DNA of 13,993 bases, from contig PWFY01000012.1 of NCBI GenBank assembly GCA_003554235.1, forward strand, positions 1 through 13,993, given 5' to 3'. Under the pieces are notes generated by a model. That model had not been told where the DNA came from. It saw only the letters and a program-made list of their open reading frames with translations, and ran no database searches. Made by a program: the position numbers and the translations under genes. The DNA is from Candidatus Aenigmatarchaeota archaeon. Its GTDB lineage: Archaea; Aenigmatarchaeota; Aenigmatarchaeia; PWEA01. Positions 5,668 through 12,541 of the stretch are shown here, one piece after another; the first letter of the stretch is position 1; every line of letters begins with the position of its first letter.

Positions 5668-6073
5668 TTGCACTTCCACCTACTTCCTCGAGTTTTTCTT
5701 TCGCCTTTTCAGAAAATTTCTTACATTTCACAACCATGGGACTCCTTGCCTTTCCGGAGCCGAGTAACTTGTCGTAGCCTGCTTCTTCGAGGTTTAATTT
5801 TATATTTCCGTCGGCCTCCTCCGCAAACCCCCTTTCCAAGAACTCATCAAGTCTCATTTCAAGTTCCTTTATGTTTATAGTTTTTTGTTCGGTGGTTACT
5901 GCTTCTGGTCTTTTGAAACCCTTCCTTTTCTTTGAACCTTCTTTCCAATATTTTATCTTTTTGTGTTTGTCACCTGCCCTTCCCCTACCGCCTCTGGATC
6001 CAGCTCCTCTCCTTTTCTTTTTGGAACCGCCACCGTGTGTTCCAGAGCCTCTATATTTTTTCTTTTTTGACAT
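5654..6073 (-). CDS. rpl15: 50S ribosomal protein uL15
   Basis: The 139-residue protein has the basic glycine-rich N-terminal extension that threads into 23S rRNA: Y-R-G-S-G-T-H-G-G-G, G-A-G-S-R-G-G-R-G-R-A-G-D-K-H-K. The globular C-terminal domain contains Y-D-K-L-L-G-S-G-K and ends V-V-K-C-K-K-F-S-E-K-A-K-E-K-L-E-E-V-G-G-S-A-I-E-I-S. The last residues (EVGGSAIEIS) are the usual archaeal ending. The gene overlaps the beginning of secY, as uL15 and SecY often do. Confidence 0.98.
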   Translation of the reverse strand: MSKKKKYRGSGTHGGGSKKKRRGAGSRGGRGRAGDKHKKIKYWKEGSKKRKGFKRPEAVTTEQKTINIKELEMRLDEFLERGFAEEADGNIKLNLEEAGYDKLLGSGKARSPMVVKCKKFSEKAKEKLEEVGGSAIEIS

Positions 6074-6074
6074 A

Positions 6075-6479
6075 TTATACCATCCTCTCTAAAAGCTTGT
6101 TTATTTCTTTGCCCCGGTGTCCTAGTGATCCCTTGGGATAGATTTTCTTTGTTGTTTTTTTGAATCCCTTTGAGGGTGGAGAAAGCGGAAAGCTCCTTTG
6201 TACTTTCATGTCGCCGAGTGTCTTTCCTTCTCCAAGTCCCTTTATTATATCGTCTTTGTTTTCTATCCCGCTCCTCTTCTCAAGAATTTTCTCTGCAGTT
6301 TCTTTTGTTGCCTTGCCCCATGTTACAAAATTTTCAACCTTTCTCAGCATCCCTTCATAGTCCTTTCTTTCAGGAATTAGCGTACAGCTGTACTTCTTAT
6401 TAAGGTTTAGCATTTTCAACGTGTCATTTATTTTATCCCTTGTACCGGTCTTACCTCTTATACGAATCACAGCATACAT
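6075..6479 (-). CDS. rpl30: 50S ribosomal protein uL30
   Basis: The 134-residue protein is archaeal uL30. The N-terminus Y-A-V-I-R-I-R-G-K-T-G-T-R-D-K-I-N-D-T-L-K-M-L-N-L is the conserved 60-residue core. The archaeal extension follows (I-P-E-R-K-D-Y-E-G-M-L, V-T-W-G-K-A-T) and ends F-P-L-S-P-P-S-K-G-F-K with a G-S-L-G-H-R-G-K-E-I-N-K-L-L segment. It is slightly short for Archaea (typically about 150). The ATG overlaps the uS5 stop, so the pair is translationally coupled. The TAA is followed by T and the uL15 ATG. Confidence 0.97.
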   Translation of the reverse strand: MYAVIRIRGKTGTRDKINDTLKMLNLNKKYSCTLIPERKDYEGMLRKVENFVTWGKATKETAEKILEKRSGIENKDDIIKGLGEGKTLGDMKVQRSFPLSPPSKGFKKTTKKIYPKGSLGHRGKEINKLLERMV

Positions 6480-7186
6480 CAGGCTTCACCTATCTTTGTT
6501 CCCGTTTTTTCCTTGAATTTTTCCTTCATCTTTATACGGTTAAGGTTCTGAAAGGCATTGTATACTGCCTTTATTAGGTTTACCCTTGTTCTGGTCTCAC
6601 CGAAGGTCTTGCCCCAACAATCCTTGATCCCGGCAAGTTCTAGGAACTTCTTGACTTCATCGGAAACGACCAGTCCTGCTCCCCTTGGTGCAGGCTTTAA
6701 TTTGAATCTAACACTACCGGATTTGCCTTCTATTTCCATAGGTATTGAGTGCGGAGATGCACATTCACATTCCCAGGACCCACATCCCCTTCTGATCGGT
6801 ATTATATTCAGCTTAGAATTTTTTATAGACTTCTGTATTGCAGTTCTGAATGCGCCAGAGCCTGTAGCCTGGCCCTTTCCAAAACCTGCATAACCGTTTT
6901 TGTTTCCTATAACTGCAAACGCAGTCATCTTATACTTTCTACCACTTTTGTGCATTTTCGCAGTTCTCTTTGCGGGAGTTCTTCTTATTCCACCACCTTT
7001 ACCAGGAGAACCTCCTATAAGGATTAGTTCATGGTCAAGTCCGGGTAACAGTATGTCGACTATTTCTGGCTCCATTATCTTCTTACCTTCCTTGAAAATC
7101 TCTTCTATTGATCCTACCTTTCCATCTACAACATCCTTACCAAGTTTGGTCTGTGGGACCCAGTCCTTTGTCTGTTCATTTCCCAT
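6479..7186 (-). CDS. rps5: 30S ribosomal protein uS5
   Basis: The 235-residue protein is a decoding-fidelity and mRNA helicase-site protein of the 30S subunit. It has an archaeal N-terminal extension (W-V-P-Q-T-K-L-G-K-D-V-V-D-G-K), then the S5 double-stranded-RNA-binding fold with G-N-K-N-G-Y-A-G-F-G-K-G-Q-A, and the characteristic IIPIRRGCGSWECECASPHSIPMEI segment. PAPRGAGLVVSDEVKKFLELAGIKDCWGKTFGETRTRVN is the C-terminal signature. The ATG follows GAGGTGA plus AATAAA. The TGA overlaps the uL30 ATG (TGATG), after GGTGAAGCC. Confidence 0.98.
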   Translation of the reverse strand: MGNEQTKDWVPQTKLGKDVVDGKVGSIEEIFKEGKKIMEPEIVDILLPGLDHELILIGGSPGKGGGIRRTPAKRTAKMHKSGRKYKMTAFAVIGNKNGYAGFGKGQATGSGAFRTAIQKSIKNSKLNIIPIRRGCGSWECECASPHSIPMEIEGKSGSVRFKLKPAPRGAGLVVSDEVKKFLELAGIKDCWGKTFGETRTRVNLIKAVYNAFQNLNRIKMKEKFKEKTGTKIGEA

Positions 7187-7187
7187 T

Positions 7188-7757
7188 TTATTTCACCTCA
7201 GATTCTATTTTCTCTTTTACCTCTTCAAAGTTTTCCGAAATGTTTTGTGGATCTAAACCATTGTCAAACATCTTTGAAAAGTGTTCTTGTCGCCTATCTT
7301 CATCCATTTCGGCAGCGTATTCTTCAATATGCTTTCCTTGGACTCTTTTCTTACTAGGAAGCATTTCTTCACCGGCCGGTACATTCAGTCCCGAGTCTAA
7401 AACTCCGAGTACTGCGGAGTAGATCCTGTTTCCCGGGGTATTCTTCTGTAGGCCTATATCTAGAACAGGATTTTCTATGCTACTTTTCTGGGCCCTTCTT
7501 CCAAGCAAGTAGCCTGTTAGATATGCAGCAGGTAGGTTTCCAGTATGTCCTTTCCATCCCATCTTTTTTAGTTCTTGGGCCTCGGCGTGATGAAGTACAT
7601 TGTCCCCTTCCCTTTTCCATTCTATTATCTGAACAATTGTGTTGTTCGAAGTCTTTCTGACTACAAGCCTCGGATGCCCGCTTTTTAACAGTTTAAGTCT
7701 CTGCTTGTAATCGGTTTTCTTCTCCCTTCTTCTCCTTTTTATTGTTCCTCTACTCAA
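7188..7757 (-). CDS. rpl18: 50S ribosomal protein uL18, probable TTG start
   Basis: The 189-residue 5S rRNA-binding protein of the central protuberance matches the archaeal form (longer than bacterial L18). Motifs: R-R-R-R-E-K-K-T-D-Y-K-Q-R-L-K-L-L-K-S-G-x-P-R-L-V-V-R-K, then N-x-T-I-V-Q-I-I-E-W, N-L-P-A-A-Y-L-T-G-Y-L-L-G-R-R-A and L-D-I-G-L. The TTG at 7757 lies five bases after GGTGA (GGTGAAGAAATTG) and overlaps the eL19 stop by eight bases. A GTG at 7766 falls inside the Shine-Dalgarno sequence and is less likely. The end GAGGTGAAATAA doubles as the uS5 Shine-Dalgarno. Confidence 0.95.
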   Translation of the reverse strand: MSRGTIKRRRREKKTDYKQRLKLLKSGHPRLVVRKTSNNTIVQIIEWKREGDNVLHHAEAQELKKMGWKGHTGNLPAAYLTGYLLGRRAQKSSIENPVLDIGLQKNTPGNRIYSAVLGVLDSGLNVPAGEEMLPSKKRVQGKHIEEYAAEMDEDRRQEHFSKMFDNGLDPQNISENFEEVKEKIESEVK

Positions 7758-8205
7758 TTTCTTCACCCTCTTCTAGCATTCTCTCTTTTTTTATGTAACC
7801 CTTCAACTGTTTTTTTGAATTGAATCTACCGCCCTTGGCCTTTTTGTAGAGGTTTCTATATGTGGATTTACTTATTTTACCTTCTTCCCTGAAACTTTTC
7901 AGTAACTTTCTCTGGGCCCTTATATTTGACATCCATTTTTCCTTGCGTTTCTGGCTACTGCCTTTTCTGGAACCGTGGCCTTTTCTGCGGCCCTTGTCTT
8001 TCTGTCTCTTTTTCTTTCTTGCCCTTCCCTTGGACTGTCCATTTACCTTCTTTTTCTTTACAATGCCTTTCTGTATAAGCCTCCTTATATCTGCCTTTGT
8101 TATAGCATCAGCAACCTCTTCTTGCCTATCAGGGTCTACCCATACCTTATTTTTTCCACAGCCGAGTACATCGGATGCCATTTTCCTTTGTGTTGATAGA
8201 TTCAA
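7750..8205 (-). CDS. rpl19e: 50S ribosomal protein eL19, probable TTG start
   Basis: The 151-residue, highly basic helical protein forms part of the archaeal inter-subunit bridges. The start NLSTQRKMASDVLGCGKNKVWVDPD is diagnostic (family: M-N/D-L-x-x-Q-x-R-x-A-A-x-I-L-x-C-G-x-x-R-V-W-I-D-P). It is followed by D-I-R-R-L-I-Q-K-G and the Arg/Lys-rich RKGHGSRKG-x-x-Q region. I choose the TTG at 8205, which follows AAGGTG plus TATAAA and yields the family's short MNL opening. A GTG at 8214 would place the start inside the GGTG itself. Its TAG overlaps the start of uL18. Confidence 0.95.
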   Translation of the reverse strand: MNLSTQRKMASDVLGCGKNKVWVDPDRQEEVADAITKADIRRLIQKGIVKKKKVNGQSKGRARKKKRQKDKGRRKGHGSRKGSSQKRKEKWMSNIRAQRKLLKSFREEGKISKSTYRNLYKKAKGGRFNSKKQLKGYIKKERMLEEGEEIE

Positions 8206-8215
8206 TTTATACACC

Positions 8216-8377
8216 TTACGTCCAGTGGAGATCTATTTCTTTTCTTGGGGTATGAATCAGCCCGAACTCATTGAACTTTGTACCGCATTTTGGACAGCTT
8301 GAAAAATTATTAATCTCTGATTTTGATCCTAAAGTTCCACAAAGCGGACATTTACTTTCGTCGAATCTCAAAAACAT
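8216..8377 (-). CDS. Small zinc-ribbon protein of unknown function, 53 aa
   Basis: I do not recognise this gene. It fills the 170-base space between eL32 and eL19, where Archaea normally have none or a tiny gap. The ATG at 8377 follows CTGATGATAAA (a GATGA Shine-Dalgarno). The product opens MFLRFDESKCPLCGTLGSKS and has two knuckles, C10-P-L-C13-G and C28-P-K-C31-G. Together they make a plausible four-Cys zinc ribbon, with a C-terminal tail NEFGLIHTPRKEIDLHWT. There is no signal peptide or membrane segment. Its TAA overlaps the Shine-Dalgarno of eL19 (TAAGGTG). The tight coupling and intact Cys pairs argue for a real protein, perhaps a ribosome- or RNA-associated factor; that role is inference only. 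Confidence 0.85.
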   Translation of the reverse strand: MFLRFDESKCPLCGTLGSKSEINNFSSCPKCGTKFNEFGLIHTPRKEIDLHWT

Positions 8378-8384
8378 TTTATCA

Positions 8385-8699
8385 TCAGTTTAAAATTTTT
8401 ATTTCCTTTTCTTCAGCCTTTTCCCTTATTTCTTCAGCCTTTTTTCTTCCTACCCTCGAGCTTATTCTTGCTGCTTCTTTTTCACTGTTTATATTTTTTA
8501 GATCTTCTGTATTTCTGACAATTACCTCGTAATAGCCCGATGGATGCATTCCTTTGTTCTTACTTCCGTAGCCAGGCGAAGGTTTTTTCCCACAGCCTTT
8601 CCTGCCTTTCCTCAAGGACGAGTGATGTCCCTTTGGCATTCTCCACGCATCCTTCGTCTTTCTGCTCGAGTTCTGTCTTTTAAACTTTTTATTTGCCAT
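8385..8699 (-). CDS. rpl32e: 50S ribosomal protein eL32
   Basis: The 104-residue basic protein follows uL6, its usual archaeal place. Its core shows F-K-R-Q-N-S, the W-R-M-P-K-G-H-H-S-S-L-R-K-G-R-K-G sequence, P-S-P-G-Y-G-S-K-N-K-G-M-H-P-S-G-Y and V-I-V-R-N-T-E-D-L. These match the archaeal/eukaryotic L32e motif (W-R-K-P-R-G-x-x-S-x-x-R, P-x-I-G-Y-x-S-x-x-x-x-R-x-x-H-P-S-G). It lacks the long N-terminal extension some archaea have. The TGA overlaps the start region of the small zinc-ribbon gene that follows. Confidence 0.97.
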   Translation of the reverse strand: MANKKFKRQNSSRKTKDAWRMPKGHHSSLRKGRKGCGKKPSPGYGSKNKGMHPSGYYEVIVRNTEDLKNINSEKEAARISSRVGRKKAEEIREKAEEKEIKILN

Positions 8700-8702
8700 C
8701 TT

Positions 8703-9239
8703 TCAGTTCTCCTCTTTTGATGGTTTTTGTACTATGTACAAACCATCTTCAAACACTCTTCTGTCTTTTTCATTGGGTGATTGCATGTTGCGTTCTATGT
8801 TTGCTGCAGTTTGACCTACCTTTTCCTTATCAGGACCACTGACGATCACATCCTCATCTTCGACCTTTACATCTACGCTGTCAAGTATCTTAGCTTCCCT
8901 GTCTTTCTTTTCACCAAGAAAGTTTGATACAACGAGCCTGTCACCGTTTACATTAACTTCCATGGGAAAATGTTTGTAAACCACCTTTAGTTTATATTCA
9001 AACCCTTCCCTAACACCCGTGATTGCATTTTTTATCTTTGATTCGAAGGTCTTTGTTATACTTGCTAACTTAGCGTTTTCTTTCTTCGGTTCAATTAAGA
9101 TCTTTTTACCTTCTTTTGTGAGATCGATTAACGGATGGGTTAAGTTGTTTACCACTTCCTTGTCCCCACATTTAGCCTTCAAAATACCTGAATCAACCAC
9201 CACTTCAACATCATCCGGTATTTCGACATGTCTTTTCAT
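8703..9239 (-). CDS. rpl6: 50S ribosomal protein uL6
   Basis: The 178-residue protein lies near the sarcin-ricin loop and factor-binding site. It has two homologous halves: the N-terminal I-P-D-D-V-E-V-V-V-D-S-G-I-L-K-A-K-C, G-V-x-E-G-F-E-Y-K-L-K-V-V-Y-K-H-F-P, and V-N-F-L-G-E-K/R in the second half. It ends with the archaeal pattern DRRVFEDGLYIVQKP. TGATGATAAT precedes the ATG. The stop is followed within a few bases by eL32. Confidence 0.97.
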   Translation of the reverse strand: MKRHVEIPDDVEVVVDSGILKAKCGDKEVVNNLTHPLIDLTKEGKKILIEPKKENAKLASITKTFESKIKNAITGVREGFEYKLKVVYKHFPMEVNVNGDRLVVSNFLGEKKDREAKILDSVDVKVEDEDVIVSGPDKEKVGQTAANIERNMQSPNEKDRRVFEDGLYIVQKPSKEEN

Positions 9240-9246
9240 ATTATCA

Positions 9247-9633
9247 TCAGTACATATAGGCTATCAGTTTCCCACCAGTCCCCTTTTCTTTCGCTTCTTC
9301 ATGTGTTATCACACCCTCTGGTGTGCTTACTACAAGAAAGCCCATTCCCTTTGCAGGCAGGTACCTTTTTTCCCATTTTTCAAAATCATCCTTCTTCACA
9401 GAGAACCGTGGTCTTATGACGTTGCAGTCGTTTATTTCTCCCAGTAACTCAATACGGAACTTACCACCTCTATTGTCCTCTAGTTTTTCGAACTCGCCGA
9501 TATATCCTTTTCTCTGGAGCACCTTTAGTGATTGAAGTACAAGCTTGGAGGCCTCGACGACACAGCTTTCCTTGCCTACACTTTCTGCATTTTTCAGGGT
9601 TGCCATACAGTCTGAGAGTATTGAATGTTTCAT
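9247..9633 (-). CDS. rps8: 30S ribosomal protein uS8
   Basis: The 128-residue protein binds helix 21 of 16S rRNA in the platform and in many species also represses spc-operon translation. The family pattern is clear: L-x-D-C-M-A-T-L-K-N-A-E near the start, L-K-V-L-Q-R-K-G-Y-I-G-E-F, then I-R-P-R-F-S-V and the C-terminal RNA-binding GMGFLVVSTPEGVITHEEAKEK-x-G-T-G-G-K-L-I-A-Y-M-Y (S-T-x-x-G-V/I-x-T-x-x-E-A). It starts at the ATG at 9633 after GGTGG plus TATAAT, and it precedes uL6. Confidence 0.98.
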   Translation of the reverse strand: MKHSILSDCMATLKNAESVGKESCVVEASKLVLQSLKVLQRKGYIGEFEKLEDNRGGKFRIELLGEINDCNVIRPRFSVKKDDFEKWEKRYLPAKGMGFLVVSTPEGVITHEEAKEKGTGGKLIAYMY

Positions 9634-9643
9634 ATTATACCAC

Positions 9644-9775
9644 CTAATATTTTTCGAATCCTATTTCTTCTGCTACCTCTCTAAAACATTGTCTACAGAT
9701 ATAAAGGTCATACTTCCTTATTACGCCCCATCTGTTTCCACATCTTCTGCATTTTGGAACTTCTTTTTTTGTCAT
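9644..9775 (-). CDS. rps14: 30S ribosomal protein uS14 (short zinc form)
   Basis: A 43-residue gene fills the gap between uL5 and uS8. It reads [20 protein letters not shown] and then [23 protein letters not shown]. The zinc site is C9-x2-C12 and C27-x2-C30, and the RQCFRE-x-AEEIGF-x-KY ending is diagnostic of archaeal uS14. It binds 16S rRNA in the 30S head. The ATG at 9775 follows GGTGAATAAA, a normal Shine-Dalgarno spacing. The protein is slightly shorter than usual (about 50 residues) through a brief N-terminus. The TAG is followed by GGTGGTATAAT and the uS8 ATG. Confidence 0.97.
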   Translation of the reverse strand: MTKKEVPKCRRCGNRWGVIRKYDLYICRQCFREVAEEIGFEKY

Positions 9776-9776
9776 T

Positions 9777-10289
9777 TTATTCACCTACATCGACATTGTA
9801 CTTTTTTTCTACGAATCTCATTGCTTCTTTTTTTGATATTTTATGGTCTTCGCCTATGTCTTTTGATATGCTCCTCTTTTTTATCCTGAATCCAGGCCTT
9901 TCCAGAGTTACAGCAACATCGAGCCCGAAGATACCGATGTCCGGGTCGTAATCGGTTCCTGGAAGGTCTATGTGTTCCTTCAGGCCTATGGATAAATTTC
10001 CCTGTGAATCAAAACTTTCCTTGCTTATTTTACCGTCCTTTGCTTCGAATACTCTCTTGATGAAATCCTCTGCCTCGTTGTCTCTGAGGGTTACCATTAC
10101 ACCTATTTCTCTTCCCTTTGTAACGCCAAATGCGCTTTTGCTTCTGGCCTTTGTGATCTTCCCTTCTCTTCCTGTAAGGCCTTCGAGGAGGCTCTTGGCA
10201 TTTTCAAGTTCCTCGCCTGGTCCTCCTGCTCCTATATTCAAAACAACCTTTCCTAGCCTTATTTCTTCCATTGGATTTTTTTTGGACAC
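9777..10289 (-). CDS. rpl5: 50S ribosomal protein uL5, GTG start
   Basis: This is the 5S rRNA-binding protein of the central protuberance. It begins (M)[30 protein letters not shown], then [21 protein letters not shown], and ends with the [22 protein letters not shown] signature. I choose the GTG at 10289 (170 residues) because GGTGA plus six bases precedes it. A TTG two codons upstream (10295) overlaps that GGTGAT and cannot use it. The stop is just upstream of the uS14 ATG. Confidence 0.96.
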   Translation of the reverse strand: MSKKNPMEEIRLGKVVLNIGAGGPGEELENAKSLLEGLTGREGKITKARSKSAFGVTKGREIGVMVTLRDNEAEDFIKRVFEAKDGKISKESFDSQGNLSIGLKEHIDLPGTDYDPDIGIFGLDVAVTLERPGFRIKKRSISKDIGEDHKISKKEAMRFVEKKYNVDVGE

Positions 10290-10291
10290 GA

Positions 10292-10999
10292 TCAATCACC
10301 AGCCTCTAATTGAATTTTTTCGGAATCTATTGGTATAGCAAGTCCTTCCGGCAGGTCAACTTCTTCGTCATCGTCAAGTACAATGACCCTGTTTTTCTTG
10401 CTTCCTCTAAGTATCTTTTTCTCTTTGAACTTTGCTAAGTCGCCTCTGTTCTTACCTTCCGTGATCATCACCTCTTGACCTTCCTCTAGGTCTATCACTT
10501 CTTTTATTTCTTGTTCAGGTAGACCTATGACTACAGAGGACCCGGTTTCTAAATCCCTGAATTTATCCTCCTCCACGGTTATGTTCCTACCGTCTTTAAG
10601 ATTGAGTTGTAGTTTTCCATCGCCGATTGATTTTTTGTCTTCTATTCTGCAGATCTTTTCCCGGGAATCTTTCTTACTTATTTCTATCAGTTTGAAACCT
10701 TTTTTTGAAGGTATAAGCCTAAAGTACTCTTTACCAACCCTCAAGGTGTCAAATATTCCAAGGGGAAATCTATAGTCTCTTACACGTTTACAGTCTACAT
10801 CACATTGTCCTTCTTTGAGTACCTTTTTAACCTCACTGACATTTTCTGTATATTTCAAGATGTCTCTCAATACTATTCCCAGGGGTATGCAGTTGTCCTT
10901 TGGATGTGGACCTGCACTGGGCTTTATTGCCCAAGATCTGTTCTTTCTCTCAATTGGAAATGTTTTCGGTGAAGACAACGCTTTTTGATGTTTTGTCAT
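10292..10999 (-). CDS. rps4e: 30S ribosomal protein eS4
   Basis: The 235-residue protein is an archaeal/eukaryotic small-subunit protein. The N-terminus H-Q-K-A-L-S-S-P-K-T-F-P-I-E-R-K and the W-A-I-K-P-S-A-G-P-H-P segment are diagnostic. An S4-type RNA-binding domain follows (I-P-L-G-I-V-L-R-D-I-L to R-x-Y-R-F-P-L-G-I-F-D), and a KOW-like segment lies near residues 180-200 (EGKNRGDLAKF). Its TGA at 10294-10292 lies inside the GGTGATTGA that serves as the Shine-Dalgarno of uL5, so the two are coupled. Confidence 0.97.
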   Translation of the reverse strand: MTKHQKALSSPKTFPIERKNRSWAIKPSAGPHPKDNCIPLGIVLRDILKYTENVSEVKKVLKEGQCDVDCKRVRDYRFPLGIFDTLRVGKEYFRLIPSKKGFKLIEISKKDSREKICRIEDKKSIGDGKLQLNLKDGRNITVEEDKFRDLETGSSVVIGLPEQEIKEVIDLEEGQEVMITEGKNRGDLAKFKEKKILRGSKKNRVIVLDDDEEVDLPEGLAIPIDSEKIQLEAGD

Positions 11000-11014
11000 A
11001 TTATCTATCCCCTT

Positions 11015-11539
11015 TTATTTCATGTAGTCAGGGTGTGCTTTTCCTTTGTGAATGCTTAGACCTCTTTTTGAATCAAATGTGTCGCCACATATCTCACACT
11101 TGAACCCCCTTTCTTCAGTTTCCTTTGTTTCCTCCTCCATCCTTTCCTCTTTCTTTTCATGTTTAAGTTCTTCCGATATTTCTCCTCCAGACCTTTTAAC
11201 TATCTTACCTCTTTTTTCATCTGAAAGGTTTGGTTCTATTATCATTAAGTTAGACGGATCGATTTTTGGCCTTACTTCCATACCACCGACATTTTCTTTC
11301 TTTAAGTCCTCGAGTGTAACCTTTAGTTTTTTAAGATTAACACTGTGGATCTTGTCTTCTGTGCCACTGAAGTCGCCTCTCATGACCTTTACTTTATCCC
11401 CACTTCTTAATGGAAGGTTCCTTCTACCCAGTTCCTTCCTGAGATCGGGCTCCAGTACAGCAGCAACCTTCTTCTGCCTCGTGTGGTTAGGAGCCATTGC
11501 GGCTTCCTTTCTCTGTTTTTTTGGTTTTTTACTTTTCAT
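11015..11539 (-). CDS. rpl24: 50S ribosomal protein uL24 with C-terminal C2H2 zinc finger
   Basis: uL24 nucleates 50S assembly and sits near the tunnel exit. The archaeal core covers about residues 1-105: a basic N-terminus with a QRK segment, then the KOW motif NLPLRSGDKVKVMRGDFSG (41-59) and a V-x-P-K-I-D-P-S-N-L segment. Unusually, the 174-residue protein continues with a charged Glu/Lys linker (about 120-143) and a textbook C2H2 finger: F146, C148-x2-C151, F155, L161, H164-x4-H169. Archaeal uL24 is normally near 120 residues. The frame is continuous, the finger ends the protein, and the TAA is followed by GGGGAT and the eS4 ATG. The role of the finger is unknown; RNA or protein contact at the ribosome surface is my inference. 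Confidence 0.97.
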   Translation of the reverse strand: MKSKKPKKQRKEAAMAPNHTRQKKVAAVLEPDLRKELGRRNLPLRSGDKVKVMRGDFSGTEDKIHSVNLKKLKVTLEDLKKENVGGMEVRPKIDPSNLMIIEPNLSDEKRGKIVKRSGGEISEELKHEKKEERMEEETKETEERGFKCEICGDTFDSKRGLSIHKGKAHPDYMK

Positions 11540-11540
11540 A

Positions 11541-11939
11541 TTATATCACGACCCTTGCTATTTTACCTATTTCTGGAAATCTTTCGACAACTTCCTTTGC
11601 AACTGAGCCCTTGATTTCATTGCCTCTGGGCTCATTTCTTTCATTTATAAGTACAGCTGCATTATCTTCGAACTTTATTCTTCTTCCACTTGATCTCCTC
11701 CATTCCTTTCTTTGTCTTACTATTACAGCCGTCGGCGTTTCTTCTCTCATCTCAGGCGACCCCTTTATTACCGAGCAACGAACTATGTCACCTACACCTG
11801 CCTTTGGCTGTCTTGAACGTGTTCCCTTGTAGTTCAAAACAGAAGTTACTTCCAAAACTTTTGCACCTGTGTTGTCTATACATTCCATTCTAGCTCCAAC
11901 ATTTATACCCTTTGTTACCTTACTTCCTATAGCTCTCAT
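11541..11939 (-). CDS. rpl14: 50S ribosomal protein uL14
   Basis: The 132-residue protein is a five-stranded beta barrel at the 50S subunit interface. The family core is intact: M-x-C-I-D-N-T-G-A-K near residue 20, the basic RQPKAGVGDIVRCSVIKG segment, then A-V-I-V-R-Q-R-K-E-W-R-R and GNEIKGSVAKEVVERFPEIGKIARVVI at the end. Length is normal for Archaea. It starts immediately after the uS17 TAG and ends one base before the uL24 ATG, so it is embedded in a tightly coupled operon. Confidence 0.98.
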   Translation of the reverse strand: MRAIGSKVTKGINVGARMECIDNTGAKVLEVTSVLNYKGTRSRQPKAGVGDIVRCSVIKGSPEMREETPTAVIVRQRKEWRRSSGRRIKFEDNAAVLINERNEPRGNEIKGSVAKEVVERFPEIGKIARVVI

Positions 11940-12257
11940 CTAATCACCAACCCTTTCTATTATCACGAAGTTTTTGCCCTTCGATATGGGTCTCGTTTCT
12001 CCTACCTTGACGCCATCGCCTTCCTCTACCTCTATACAGGGAGGACAATGGGCCATGATTTTTGTATTTTTTCTCATGTATCTTTCATACTTCGGTACCT
12101 TGTGGTAGTATTGCCATTTAACTGTCACAGTTTTTTCATTTTTTGATTCAATCACACCTTCGAAGGTCTTACCTCTAACAGGAAGCTGCCCGTGGAATGG
12201 GCAGTTTTCGTCTTCACATTCATTTTCTGGTGTTTCAACACCAAGTCCTAAAGCCAT
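11940..12257 (-). CDS. rps17: 30S ribosomal protein uS17
   Basis: The 105-residue protein is a 16S rRNA binder with an OB fold. The archaeal N-terminal signature CEDENCPFHGQLPVRGKTFE is clear, followed by V-x-V-K-W-x-Y-Y-H-K-V-P-K-Y-E-R-Y and the KIMAHCPPC stretch. The C-terminus VKVGETRPISKGKNFVIIE is typical. The ATG at 12257 follows GGTGATGAA. The TAG directly abuts the uL14 ATG with no spacer. Confidence 0.98.
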   Translation of the reverse strand: MALGLGVETPENECEDENCPFHGQLPVRGKTFEGVIESKNEKTVTVKWQYYHKVPKYERYMRKNTKIMAHCPPCIEVEEGDGVKVGETRPISKGKNFVIIERVGD

Positions 12258-12261
12258 TTCA

Positions 12262-12540
12262 TCACCACTTTCTCAATCTTTTTTTTATCCTTTCTTCGGG
12301 CCTGCCCGAAATTGCACCGCCCTTTACTTTACCTTCTTTGCCAGAAGGCAGGGCGAATTTAAAGACACGGCCTCTTTTTTGTACAGTTTTCTCAACACCT
12401 TCACATTCAACTTTTAAAACGTTTTTCCCTTCGTCCACCACCTTTCCTTTTATGCCCTCTTCACATTCGTTTTCACTTTTGATTACCTCTACCTCCAGGC
12501 CTATGAGTTCGTGTTTTGGAAGGTTTTCCAGGTTTCTCAT
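12262..12540 (-). CDS. rnp1: Ribonuclease P protein component 1 (Rpp29/Pop4)
   Basis: The 92-residue protein opens with MRNLENLPKHELIGLEVEV, followed by a small Sm-like beta barrel (G-x-V-V-D-E-G-K-N-V-L) and a basic C-terminal tail RPEERIKKRLRKW. These are hallmarks of archaeal Rpp29, which pairs with Rpp21 and stimulates the RNase P RNA in tRNA 5'-end maturation. Rnp1 between the uL29/aIF1 genes and uS17 is the classical archaeal arrangement. Two tRNA genes in this window would be substrates. The stop overlaps the GGTGA used by uS17 (TGGTGATGAAATG). Confidence 0.95.
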   Translation of the reverse strand: MRNLENLPKHELIGLEVEVIKSENECEEGIKGKVVDEGKNVLKVECEGVEKTVQKRGRVFKFALPSGKEGKVKGGAISGRPEERIKKRLRKW

Positions 12541-12541
12541 G

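Noticed and set aside
4970..5767. Long plus-strand open frame (265 codons) opposite SecY and uL15
   Set aside because: It is antisense to two certain genes, has no recognisable domain, and its composition follows the reverse complement of membrane-protein codons. All real genes here are on the minus strand.
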